From Echinarachnius parma (lineage: Eukaryota > Echinodermata > Echinoidea > Clypeasteroida > Echinarachniidae), in NCBI GenBank assembly GCA_037951105.1, contig JBAMJV010002095.1:62001-126000 (forward strand): 64,000 bases of DNA. Direction: 5' to 3'. Positions 12,182 through 23,180 of the stretch are shown one piece after another. A model generated the notes under the pieces. The model was not told the DNA's origin, ran no database searches, and saw only the letters and a list, made by a program, of their open reading frames with translations. Within the stretch, counting starts at the first letter, position 1; the number at the start of each line of letters is the position of its first letter. The translations under genes were made by a program, and so were the position numbers.

Positions 12182-12831
12182 AATAATAATACTGAGTATT
12201 TAATTAACACTTGCTTAGTTGTAAGGCAAACTGAACAAAGCTTGGAAGTAACAGGTAGTGCCATTTGACCAGTAATTAGTCAAATATTTCAGCAAATACG
12301 TGAGACAGAATGGACAGAATACATTTACATACCAGGAAAATGAGTTGCTAGTTTCAGATGCAAAACTTAGGCAATAAAGGAAATATACTGTATCCTTCTG
12401 ATCCTGTTTAGCATGGATTGTGGACTAGATCTAAAGGATACTGTATCCTTCTGATCCTGTTACATTTTAAAAGACAGACCGGGTCAGGTATGTATACTAG
12501 TTAATCAATTGACACATATTGTGACGAAATGTTACAGTTTTGCAGCTTTAAAAGACAGGCGGGCCGGGTCACAATAATAATACTGAGTATTTAATTAACA
12601 CTTGCTTAGTTGTAAGGCAAACTGAACAAAGCTTGGAAGTAACAGGTAGTGCCATTTGACCAGTAATTAGTCAAATATTTCAGCAAATACGTGAGACAGA
12701 ATGGACAGAATACATTTACATACCAGGAAAATGAGTTGCTAGTTTCAGGTGCAAAACTTAGGCAATAGAGGAAATATACTGTATCCTTCTGATCCTGTTT
12801 AGCATGGATTGTGGACTAGATCTAAAGGATA
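12182..12831. repeat. Recent direct duplication, 391-bp period
   Basis: The ~259-bp segment 12182-12440 recurs at 12573-12831 with only a few substitutions, for example CAGATGC/CAGGTGC and ATAAAGG/ATAGAGG. The intervening ~130 bp contains a third partial copy of CTGTATCCTTCTGATCCTG (12441-12461) and two AAAAGACAG...GGGTCA motifs that may mark breakpoints. No coding function was found. Confidence 0.8.
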
Positions 12832-12850
12832 AGAGTATTTTAATAAGGAT

Positions 12851-12993
12851 GTCTGGATGTCTGTTTTTAGACATTATCAAATACTAAGTATTTAAACCCC
12901 TTTTTTCACTATAAGTAACACCCGTTTGGATGTCTGTTTTCAGACATAATGAAGAAGTATTTAAACCCTTTTTCCACTATGAGTTACACCCAT
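12851..12993. repeat. Two-copy tandem repeat (~75 bp unit)
   Basis: GGATGTCTGTTTTTAGACAT, then AAGTATTTAAACCCC and a run to ACTATAAGTAACACCCGTTT, is repeated once with small changes. Confidence 0.65.
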
Positions 12994-13101
12994 TTGCTGA
13001 ACAGAGCAAATAATGCATGACAATTATTAAAAATACCATACAAAATAAATGTATTTTGACTTCTCCAAATTCTTCTCTTTTCCAACACACACACACACAT
13101 C

Positions 13102-13181
13102 TTAACCCGTTGCTAACGGGAACCGGGTGGGTTATGTACAAAGTCTATGGGGATTTCAGAATATCAAAGGGAACGGGTTAA
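13102..13181. mobile_element. 80-bp TTAA miniature
   Basis: TTAACCCGTTGCTAACGGG at the left and AAAGGGAACGGGTTAA at the right form short inverted ends. The interior (GGGTGGGTTATGTA...TATGGGGATT) matches the copy at 21846-21925. It is too short to code and probably mobilised in trans, if mobile at all. Confidence 0.5.
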
Positions 13182-13512
13182 AATGTAGAGGGCCTGATAT
13201 GTAACGAGGGATTACCTAAAGTTTTACACAAGTGAAACAATCTAGACAGAGAAATGTATGTATGTAGATCTATCAAATTGTAGACAATAATTTAGTATCT
13301 TTTGAGAACATAAATGTCAATATGATGAATAGCAGTATATTGAACATTCGCCCCAACCTTTAACATTCAAATAATAATACCTGGTTTTTACACTTCATGT
13401 AAACATGGATCCTGTCTGTGAGGATAAATCATTTCAGTTTGCTTAATAACTAATATCAAGTTATATGCACACTGCACAACACTAAAATTCATACATGCTG
13501 AGTGAATAGTGT
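13182..13512. other. No recognisable feature
   Basis: A+T-rich, with no supported exon or repeat; ends at the CAGTGGCGTAG transposon end. Confidence 0.5.
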
Positions 13513-13818
13513 CAGTGGCGTAGTGAGGAGGGGGGGGGGGGAGAGGGTAGGGGTATCCTGGGCGCGAGACATTCCCCCCCCCCTTCCCGCCCAAGGCCTG
13601 CCAATTTTGTTTTCCTTACTTACTTGCTTGTATGTTAGCCGGTAGTTTTGATGTTTGGGGCTTTGAATAGCGAACATCAAAAAGCTTCTGGGGCTCCGTC
13701 TCCTGGACTTTTGTGGAGCCCACCCGGAACCGGCAAGTGCGTTTACGCGCTTGCAGGTTGGAGCCCCCGGCCCCTGCCCCCCCCCCTCCCCTTTGCAGAA
13801 TTCCGGGCTAGGCTACTG
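13513..13818. mobile_element. Probable hAT-type MITE (CAGTGGCGTAG family)
   Basis: Left end CAGTGGCGTAGTGAGG and right end CCGGGCTAGGCTACTG are imperfectly inverted, with G and C runs just inside. Flanks AATAGTGT and AACAGTGT look like an 8-bp duplication with one mismatch, if the right boundary is shifted by one base. A 141-codon open frame that begins inside (13648-14073) overlaps the element and has no recognisable domain. Confidence 0.45.
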
Positions 13819-15411
13819 AAACAGTGTAGTTTCGCACCTTTATGGGGAATAAACAAGATTGCGTGCAGACTCTGGAGCCCTGTGGTTCCTGAATCCTTTC
13901 CCGTTTTCCCAGTTTTCTCTCTCTCTTCCGAAAGAGACCTATATTTGATCTACCTTTTATGGATTTATTATTTTTGGCGCAAGCATGAGCTTACATACAT
14001 TAAAGTATTTATGAGTATCATAAAATCTCCTAAGCACTACAATGTTCGTGTATTACGTGCTACTCTTGATTAGTAATTCCATTCTGATGTGGCTGGCCAA
14101 GGAGTTATAAGTGACACTAAACTTATACCTCCTTGGGCTGGCTAAGGACAGTATTCTTAAAAGTTTGTCAACTATCATCTTGTATTTCTGGTATGAATAC
14201 ATGAAGGAACATAATTAAGCCATTCAATGTTTGACTTTTTTCATAGGAAAAACCTAAAGTTATGTTTGTGGATATATTTTTTTATTGTTATTGACATGTA
14301 AACAGACAAGATATCCTATAGAAAAATTGTTTTCAAATGACATGATAAACAATATCTTGCTGGTTAAACGTTTCCTTATTTCGTCAACAAGGTAGACCTT
14401 GTATGTAATGAAGCACCGTGTCATTGATCAGGTTACTAAGACAGACAAACAACAAATGAGCCAGGCTTAGATTTGTTGTCCCGCATATTCCTGTCTCATC
14501 TAATTAGCACAAGGAAGTTGATCCTCCCAATTGTTTCCTCCTTTGTTCAAAGTTGTAAATTGAATTGATGTTTATACCAGCACCCTTGATGACGATTGGG
14601 TGTCGAGTATCATGACCATTAATGAGTCAACATTGTTTAACCAGGAATAGCACGCACACCTTCCTTCCTGGTGTTAACGTTATCATTGCTGTAATTCCTT
14701 CCAATGACGTCAAATCAACCAAATGAACTACACATTTAATACAAATTTAACCCATTCCATGAAGTAAATACATTCCTGTAGGTGCTTGAAAATAAATGTT
14801 AACAAAACAAGCTGCACCATGGTATGTTTTGTTACGACTTTTGTGAAAAACCTCAAAAAGTACAGTAATTATGATTTATGAAAGGACAGATGAATCATAT
14901 TTCCACATACTTTGCTGAGATAATGAATTTCAGATGTTTTCTAAAAACAAGACAAGATCCAGACTAGGCTTTCCTGTTTACCGATCAGTTATCATGTTTC
15001 TGTCATATATAACCCAAGGTGTGTACAAAACCATGCATCGTTTTCTATAACTCAAACTTCAGCTCCAAGTTTAAAGCCACGTACTGTATCTTCAAATTCA
15101 TAAAGTTCTGTGTCTATATGCATGGATAGGTAGTGCAATGAGTGCAACACTCGTACTTGTAACTCCCTAGCGTATGCAGAGCAGCTAGAGCATGGCACAA
15201 TACAGGCACCTTCTTGCTTGCCCCATGCCCATGGTGCAACAGTGTTTTTATTTAAAAGCTGGTTCAGATTTGTAAATCAGACGTGCGGTGTCAACTTGTG
15301 AAAGCCTTGCACACAGTGATAAATAAACACTGACTCAGTAAATGAAGTGTGCACAAAGCAGCCTAGTAATGAATGTTTGGATTTCTCTCTACATCCTCAT
15401 GCATGACAACC
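13819..15411. other. No gene recognised; one small hairpin
   Basis: At 14097-14144 CCAAGGAGTTATAAGTG is followed by CTTATACCTCCTTGG, a stem related to the one at 10007-10055. The rest is A+T-rich sequence without supported exons or repeats. Confidence 0.45.
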
Positions 15412-15797
15412 TTAAAGGGATCTAGTAACTTTGTTGACATGTGCAAAAAGTGATGAATTGTTGATGCAATGTATATTGTTGTTATCTCATATGTCCACAG
15501 GGTATTGTGTGAAAATTTCAAGTCAAATGGACATTGTATGGCCAAGTAATGAGCGAAAATGCAAAGTGATATTCAGTAACTCACTGCACTCACTTTGTAC
15601 ACGGAAGAAAAACTCGCCCGGAGTTTTTCTTATCTGAATACTTCGATCGTACATATCTTTGTAACGAAAGGGAAATTTGAAAAACCGAAACCTGTCCCAT
15701 GATTTTATTGTTAATACGAATACAACAAGGTATGAGGGAACCGCTAGAATGAAACATTTATTTTGAGGATTTGGACAATGTTACTAAGTCCCTTTAA
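15412..15797. mobile_element. TTAA-flanked MITE, AAAGGGATCTAGTAAC family (full copy)
   Basis: Left end TTAAAGGGATCTAGTAAC; right end GTTACTAAGTCCCTTTAA, inverse with two mismatches; TTAA at both sides. Other copies: 52504-52779 (internally deleted), 47463-~47655 (right end missing) and ~31745-32025 (degenerate). No coding capacity. Confidence 0.75.
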
Positions 15798-16601
15798 TAT
15801 CCCTCTTTCCTCTCTGTCCCTCCCCTCACATCAGGTTCAATCACCCCCTCTTCTACCCCCCCCCCTCCCTTCCTCTCTGGACTCTACCTCCATCCCGATT
15901 GGATTCAAACCAAGGACAGCGGGAAATGGGAGAGGCTGAAATACATCATCAGAAGTATTAGGATACTAACCATTATTAAGTAACATTTACACATCACTAT
16001 CTCAGCCTAGGCCAAGGTTGTCAAAGACAGGAGTCAACTTTTATTAACCCAAACTCTCCTAGATGTTCAATTCCCATTAAGACAAAACATGGTAACACCA
16101 GGTTGCCATACAAGTTTGGTTAATAACTGCAACTACCCATTTTGGGATGCCCCCTTAATGGGATGGGCAGGATAGGGTGGGGGTAGGATGGTTCAGAAAT
16201 TTGCCAATTCTATTTTGGGGATATTTTTTGGGGAAAAAACGAGCAGTTTTTGTCTGCCTTGGCTTTTAGGGGCTTGGACCAAAACAAGTCCTAGTATCTT
16301 CTACTGAATCTGGCCTGAATCATTAGCACATTTGGGGATTGACGTTACTGTCTAAATTTAGCTGAGATAAAGTTAATGTTAGTCATTTTGAATCTAATCT
16401 TACGTTTCTTCTTAAATGATGTAATGATTTGCCTCATGGCGAAGTCCTACAGGTGTGAACTTGTTAAGATTAGTTAGTTTTTCAAAAATAATACTAATCA
16501 TGCAGAAATCACATTTTCATGCCGATTACTGAATGTCAGTATTTACGCAAGTTCTCATGTAGATCAAGGTTGAAATGTAAATAAACTTCAAAGTGTTCTG
16601 C
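15798..16601. other. No gene recognised; weak tRNA-like B box
   Basis: A pyrimidine-rich patch with a C run (15800-15900). On the minus strand GGTTTGAATCC (15902-15912) resembles a pol III B box, but no A box or cloverleaf could be paired with it. The remainder is unremarkable. Confidence 0.35.
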
Positions 16602-16760
16602 CAGGGCTTAAAACTGATAGCCTGCTGGCCACCAAAGCCATACAAACATTAGCTTGGACCACCAACATTTGTATTAATGCTTAACTTTATAAGCCCAATT
16701 AGGCAACACAAATAACTTTTCAATGTTTTTTCTTTGACTAGGGCCATTAGATTCAGGCAA
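16602..16760. mobile_element. Diverged fragment of the CAGGGCTC hAT-type MITE
   Basis: Begins CAGGGCTTAAAACTGATAGCC and keeps the family's GGCCACCAAA and TTAGGCAACA motifs. The right end is eroded and no TSD is visible. Full copies are at 28857-29138 and 28096-28329. Confidence 0.4.
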
Positions 16761-17159
16761 CTAAATTTGAAGAAGCATTGATTCTACTTGCCAAACTTAC
16801 CCACACAGAAAACAATTGGTTTCTAGCAGTGCTTATATTACTGACTTGTGAACTTGTGAATCACTGCAAAGCAGGCCCATTTTTCAATCTCACATCCCTA
16901 AAAATATTATCTTCGCATATAAACCCTGCAAATATGAACTATGATAAACCAAAGTTTAAAAAGCCAGAAAGGTGCACTTTGACATCTTAATCCTTACCAG
17001 GGATCTCTTTTTAAGAATGGATAGTCCATTGATGAAATTGAAAGAAAATTCAAATCTTTTATAAACTAATATTCTGAAATAATGGACATATATTTTAACG
17101 TCTTAATTTGTCTGAAAGGTACATGCATGCAGGTGCCGTTCATGTGAAGATTGATTTGA
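16761..17159. other. No recognisable feature
   Basis: A+T-rich. A minus-strand donor-like site (CCCTG|GTAAGGATT at ~16997) follows a short open frame, but the acceptor is poor, so no exon is called. Confidence 0.4.
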
Positions 17160-17490
17160 ACAGGCTAGTATTGTGGTTGGTTCACTGCAGACTCCTCTGA
17201 TGTCATCACCACTAAGCCCTTGTGATGCACCCCTCCCTACCCCTCCCTACCCCCCCCCCCCCTTTATTTGATGCACCCCCTAACCCACTTCCCCCTTGAT
17301 GCACCCCTCCCTAGTTCCCTAGTTTATCCCATGTACCCTTACCCAAAATATAAACATCCATACATGGGCTGCCCCTATTGTTTGATAACATGATTGATCA
17401 AAGCAGGTCAGTATCGTGCTTCACTGTAAACTCCTGTCACTACTCTGATGTAATCATCGCTAGGCCCTCTGTGATGCATGATGCATCCCT
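17160..17490. repeat. Direct repeat, ~244-bp period, with pyrimidine-rich units
   Basis: A segment running from CAGGCTAGTATTGTGG through CACTGCAGACTCC to GTGATGCACCCCTCCCTACC (17161-17245) recurs diverged at ~17404-17485. Several TGATGCACCCCTCCCTA sub-repeats and a C run lie between. Confidence 0.45.
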
Positions 17491-17644
17491 CGATCCCTAC
17501 CCCCTAGTCCATTCCACCCATCCCTCTTTCATGACATCCCATCCTTAGATGGGTAACAATCCTTTTGACAGTTCCAGGGGCCTTTCTCAATACATCTCTA
17601 CATGGGCTATTATAGTCCTCCTGTTGGTATACAAGACCCTTCCT

Positions 17645-17744
17645 TTAACCCATTCAATATTATATATAGTTTAATATTGCAATAACATGCCCTTTCTATA
17701 GATTCCTGCTCGATTATTTTGGAGACCAGTCCTGAATTGGTTAA
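17645..17744. mobile_element. 100-bp TTAA miniature related to 10953-11214
   Basis: TTAACCCATTCA at the left, and GAGACCAGTCCTGAATTGG followed by TTAA at the right. The right end is the same as that of the 10953-11214 element. Confidence 0.55.
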
Positions 17745-19655
17745 TGTAAAGTTCTTATTCAAGCAATCCATTGCATAACGGAACCTGTTGGTTCCTGTCA
17801 TTTAAGGTCTATGGTCCTGTACAGGGATTGCAGTACCTCCTTGGTAGGACACAAAATAATGTAATCCACCCCCCCCCCCCCCTCCCTTAGCACCAAAAAA
17901 AAAAGGTGACAATGAAGTAGGACAGCTCTTACCCCTATAACAAACCCAGTAGGAAGGCTCTCTCCAACCATTACCCTATGACTATGAGAAGACCGTATTG
18001 TATATCTATTGCTCACCAGGATCACGGGACAAATTATTTCTTTCTTTCTTATTGTAATGATAGTTTCTAGGAAATGGAGTCTGACAGAGCGCAAGCGGAG
18101 CGGAATGCCTGCTACTGACGGTGACCGCCGCATTCCCCTGGGGAGTTCCTACATGAAGCTGAAACTCGAAAGATCTGCGCGGTTCACTCGGAGTCAGGGT
18201 TTTAATTCTCTCATTTGGGAGACAGCAGGATGTTCAGAAATGTAAATGAGAAAGGGGTGAAAAAAGAAGGTATTATAGAATAAAGCTAAAGTGTATGACG
18301 CATGGGGGGAATGGGGGCTGCACCCTATCGCCAGAGATTAAAAAACGCAACCTTTTGGGGCAAAAAATCACCACATATTCAGGAAAATTATCTGCTCTCT
18401 CTCCCCCCCCCCCCCCTCCCCTCCCCTCCCCTCCCCTCCCCTTGTAATCTAGGTTTTGGTTCACTCATTTGGGGGACAAAAAGGTGTATTCAGATTTCGA
18501 ATATTTGATATTAAAGTGACACATAACTGCCAATCATAATTTCACTCAACAATAGATTAGATTTTGGCGACTTTTCTTGCCTTCCGTTACTTGCCTACAA
18601 AAGAAGCTTGTTATTTCCATGTAAGATGAAGTCCCACTGTTTGAAAAGTTTGGCACTTGCGTGACCTTTCATTACCCGATATGAAAGTTCACGGCCACAA
18701 CACAGTCAGAAGTAGAATCCTAGTTCTGGGCCAGCGTAGGGGGTTATTATGTGCCACACAGATACAAAAAGTACTCTTCCCTCGTAAGGTGTTAATAACA
18801 ACAGGCAGTCATCAAAATATTTGTCCATTCTTTTTATCCTTTTCTTCATATTCAATCGGGGATGAAAATATCAACAAAGCGCACAGTTGTGAGAAAGACA
18901 GCATGAGACCTTGTACAAATTCCAACATGCCTCTTCTTTATTTTTGTAATACATTTCAAATGATAATATTTAAGATGTGATTTTTCCACCAAATAATCTG
19001 TAAAGGTGGAGAAACAATTCTGAAAATTATGGCACCTCACTGTTTGTAAAATCAGCATGGAGTAGACGAGATCTCACGGCAGCTACAATAAATACATTTT
19101 CGGAAGCAAAATACATGATCATGCTGATGACACGCATCTAATATGCCACTCCCCCTTCTATCAAATGTTTAAAAAAACAATGTGGACAAAATAAAAGGGC
19201 ACCGCTTGAAAGAAAGAAAGAGCCCTCCTTCTGTCCCTTGCAGTGATATTGTTAACCTGTAGCCTTTTTATATCATGCAATTATAATAATTATATATAAT
19301 TTATACCTGGGGCTCCAGAGTAGCAATAGCCCCATGGCTAGTAAAAATTATTGTCAAGCCGGTAATATTTCAATATTCAAATTATTCAAAATAATCTGGC
19401 CCGATTGGGCAACTTGGTTTTCCAACTGACGATGAGAGAAAGAAAGAATCTATTATTTTTCCACGTCAAGTCTCTTCCATAAAATTGTGTTTATCAATAA
19501 AGGGAGTAAGTGTTAGATAAGTAGACAGTTAACCAATGAAATTTAATTTTGGGGATTTGGGGCCACTTACAATTAAAGAAAGTACTTAAATGGCCTAACC
19601 GGGCCGCAAGCAAAATTAGTTAGTGTTGAGCAGTACCATAGGAGGTTCGCGGTGC
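17745..19655. other. No gene; simple C-rich repeats
   Basis: C runs at 17869-17885 and a (CCCCT)n tract at 18402-18442. Open frames on both strands (17798-18133, 18657-18980) lack splice context or recognisable composition. Near 19310-19640 there are scattered GGCCCGATTGGGCAA-type motifs of an eroded CAGGGCTC-family copy. Confidence 0.4.
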
Positions 19656-19902
19656 CAATGCTAGAAATTAACCTTTTTTCCCCCTGGTGGCCCAGTTGAG
19701 CAAGTAGAATAGAAACTTATCAACTTTTACTGGCCTGAAACTAGAATTGGGTAGCCCCAAACAAAGAAAAACAAAGTCCATAGACCTTGGGCTTTGTTGC
19801 CCAATTGGGCAAGTAAAATTTGAATGTACAAAATGTTGGTGGCCCTTGGCTCATTTCTAGTGGCCCTGGGCCAGCGGGCCAGAGCTATAATGTTGAGCCC
19901 TG
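19656..19902. mobile_element. hAT-type MITE, CAGGGCTC/CAATGCTAG family
   Basis: Starts CAATGCTAGAAATTAACC and ends AATGTTGAGCCCTG. The interior is closely similar to 28096-28329 (GGTGGCCC, GGGCCAGCGGGCCAG). No TSD is found, so one end may have been exchanged or lost. Confidence 0.55.
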
Positions 19903-20707
19903 CCACAGGGAATGGGTTTAGTCACTGATGATATGTCAAAACATGGTGACTCAGGTGGATGTCTCGGAAGAAATCAACTGTTTTTGTCAATCAAGCGGGA
20001 CCGGACAGCTATCGCCGCCGAGTGAATCATTTCTCAGTGAGGCGAGCACAAAATAATGATCATATTAATTCATCAACCCATGATTCAACATGCAAGACAT
20101 GCATGCATGGTTGCATGATGGCCTGACTGGTCCCAGGAGAGGAACAGACAATGATTGGACATTTTCCTAATAAAATACTTGCTATATAAAGTAGGGTTTA
20201 GAAATTCCATTTTCATCAAATTCACTAAAAAAGTGAATTGCTGCACTGGGTACTGAAATGTTTTTTAAACACAAACAATTACAATCATTATGACATGGTC
20301 AGATGGGTTAAGAATACAAGTATTATTGAGCTCCCTAACCCCCCCCCCCCCCCCCACCCCCTTTTGATTTAACAACAAATGGAATAACTGATAGTAAAGC
20401 GTAGAAGCAGGGGCATTAACCTGTTCAATACTTTTGCTTTTGGTATAAAATGCATTCCCTACAAGCCACAACCTGAATATTGTCAAATCTAGTTCTGAGT
20501 GAATTAACAATGCGGAGCATTTCCTTTCAGAGAGCAAAACATTAGTGTTGCATCGATGCACAAAAGCTTTTATCAAAATTGAATTTTGCTAATAACTTTC
20601 TGGAATTCATCCCTCCTCCCCTAGCTTGCATATGCGTGGTAGTCAATTATTACATTATGGACAAAAATATGAATCAAAGCTATAATAAATATAAAGATAA
20701 TAATATA
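19903..20707. other. No gene; possible 92-bp TTAA miniature at 20416-20507
   Basis: TTAACCTGTTCAATAC and GTTCTGAGTGAATTAA delimit a weakly inverted ~92-bp segment like the other TTAA miniatures. A C run lies at 20340-20356. Otherwise unremarkable. Confidence 0.35.
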
Positions 20708-20886
20708 GTCAAACCTGTGCTAGTGACCACCTGGCTGCAAAGACCACTAATAAATACTAAGTATATTCTTGTTTTCTTAGAAAGAATTTACATGTAAATC
20801 AACCTCTATATTATATAGAGACCACCTGCTCATACAGACCACTCCTTGTGCCTCCCTTGGGCGGTCTTTATAGACAGGTTTGACTG
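20708..20886. mobile_element. TA-flanked MITE (CAGTCAAACCTGT ends, pogo/Tc1-like)
   Basis: Left GTCAAACCTGTGCTAGTGAC and right GACAGGTTTGACTG are inverted, with TA on both sides (TATA at left, TATA at right). GACCACC/GGTGGTC blocks repeat inside. The left end appears to lack its first two bases (CA). Confidence 0.6.
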
Positions 20887-22599
20887 TATAATGAATTGTG
20901 TAGTCAAAATATACAACACACGTACATGACACATATTGATCCAGCGTCAAATTGAACGATCAATTTAGTGATAATGGGAATATTTAAAATGTAGTGATCA
21001 ATGCTGCAGCTGCACGCTGCTTGTGTACACTGACCTTCTATCTGGAATCCCCAGTCTTTGCTAAACGGGTGCTGACGAGCCATCTTTCCAATTAGTAGGA
21101 TTCACTAATCCAGATTTGATGATTTAATCCAATCAGTATAAATCCCATCAAAAGCATCTATAGGCATAGCAGTTATTTACCAAGTTCCAATCCATATAGT
21201 CCATACATTTTGTACAAGATGAATCATGACAGGTCAGTCACAGTCAGTGTTTAATCCAGCAATTTTATATATGTCATAAAGAAAATATCATATTTCATTT
21301 TCCTTTTTAGTCAACTACCAGGAAATATGCATGATATGATGGCACTATGTCTGTGGTCTGACAGACATATTGTGCATACATACGTATCTCTGTTCATATA
21401 CACACTGACAGTGAATTAGACAGTGCACCGACTAAAAAAATCAATATTGCTGTATAAAGCAAATACAAAGCAAGTAGCCTGGATTTTCACATACTGATGA
21501 GACGTATTAAAATGGAGTCAATTCAAATCCAGCGTGCCATGTCAAAGTACAAAAGTCATTCATCCCCATTCAACACAAATAAAGAGCACAGCAATATTGA
21601 CAAATCCTTGGGAATACTAAAACACTTTATTGGCTAACAGTAGACTGAGGCATTGTGTACATAATTATCAAAGTTAGCCACAGAACTGAATAATTATAGT
21701 CACAATATAGAGGACACCCTTTTATGCACTGATTTCAATGATTTTTTCAATTTTTTAAAATCATAATTTGTTTAACTTTTTTTATATGAATAATTATATT
21801 TTTATTAGGTTTGAGACACTGTCCATTGCATCAAACAAGGTTCAATTGACCCATTGCCTACTAGAACCTGGTGGGTCATGTAGTAAATGTATGGGAAATG
21901 CAACATCTAGTAGGGAACAGGTTAAAAAACACACACAACTGACTACAGGTCACATGCACATCCCTATACAACTCTAAGACAAGCCCTTTGCTAATTAAAT
22001 ATGAATGCATCAATTACATCGCACAGGGACTGGGGGAATACCAATGGTGCTAATGCGAGCGGTAAGTCTATACCGATAAAAGGAAACCGACTCCCTTTGT
22101 GCCGCGCAAATATATTTAAATGATCCTCATAAATATTCTCTTTTCTCTAAGTACATTCAAGCATGCACGCACAGCGCACCAATGGAACCAATGAAGCACC
22201 TAAGGACAGTTAGCTTCATAAAAATTGCACGTTGATGATTATGACGGCGAGGGGATTCCTGAAATATGACTCACTATTAAACCAATACCATCTTTTCATC
22301 TGCCACAAACGGCCACAATAGGCCACAATCGAGGCGGCGGAAGTGGGTATTGATTCTCAAGCGGAATACCGGCTTCTTGGGGACAAGAGAGAGATGAAGA
22401 TAGAGAGATAAGGGGGGGGGGGGGGGGGGGTGGGGGAAAAAATTAATGAGTGAGCACTCTGCTAAGGGCTACGAGATGTGCTCAGCTACAACACCTCCAC
22501 TCAATAAAGTTGATTAGATACGTACCCTTACTGAACCATTCACAGATGTAGAAGGTACATACTCTCTGTGATAACTTGAAAGCCTTTATGGAGACGAAC
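20887..22599. other. No gene; one TTAA miniature and a long G run
   Basis: 21846-21925 (TTGACCCATTGCC ... AGGGAACAGGTTAA) is a diverged copy of the 13102-13181 miniature. A 20-bp-scale G run lies at 22411-22430. Nothing else supported. Confidence 0.4.
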
Positions 22600-23180
22600 T
22601 CAAAAGGTTAACTATGTTTTTTAAATGATGAAGTAGCAAAGCTACGGGGGGGGGGGGGGGGGGGGTTGAAATGGATTGCTGGTGAATTTACAGTCTCATT
22701 CCGTTTTATGTAAATGACCCCTTCCATGGTATACTACTGACTACAAGAGGGTTAATTATGTGTGGTCTATCTCCATGATGAAGTGGCACGGCTATCTGGC
22801 GGGGAGAGATGGAGAGATTGGAGATTGGAAGCTTGATGAATTAACATCTTCAATGCCAAAGTCACATGATGCCCAATGGTCCCTTCCATGGTATCCAAGC
22901 TCTGTCTGAAAGTACTGCGAGGGTTAATTATGGGTGGTCTATGAATGTAGGATGGTGAAGTGGCATGTTTAGCTGGAAGATCTAGAGGGAAGTTAGATGG
23001 TTGATGAATTAACAGTCTAAATGCCATAATTAATCACTGCGCCTGTAATAAGGCCCGGCCTTAATACACGGGGTTTGCCATGAGTGGGTTAATTATGATG
23101 CGGCGTCCATGATGAAGTGGTATGGCTAGCTGGAGGGGATGAGCGAGTGAGATGGCTGGATGATGAATTAGAGTTCATTC
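22600..23180. repeat. Tandem repeat, ~145-171-bp units, four diverged copies
   Basis: Each unit begins GGGTTAATTATG-like (22606, 22750, 22921, 23087), then TGGTCTAT..ATGATGAAGTGGCA, GGCTAGCTGG, GATGAATTA and CCATGGTAT blocks. Spacing between starts is about 144, 171 and 166 bp. The first unit contains a long G run (22646-22665). Open frames within it read through repeat units and are not genes. Confidence 0.65.

Noticed and set aside
13648-14073. 141-codon open frame, the longest in the window
   Set aside because: It begins inside a probable hAT-type MITE with G/C runs, shows no domain, and its second half is ordinary A+T-rich sequence without splice sites.
15897-15990. Minus-strand GGTTTGAATCC as a tRNA gene
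   Set aside because: No acceptor stem, D arm or anticodon arm could be paired; at most a SINE remnant.
17798-18133. 111-codon minus-strand open frame
   Set aside because: It runs through a C/G mononucleotide run and has no recognisable motif.
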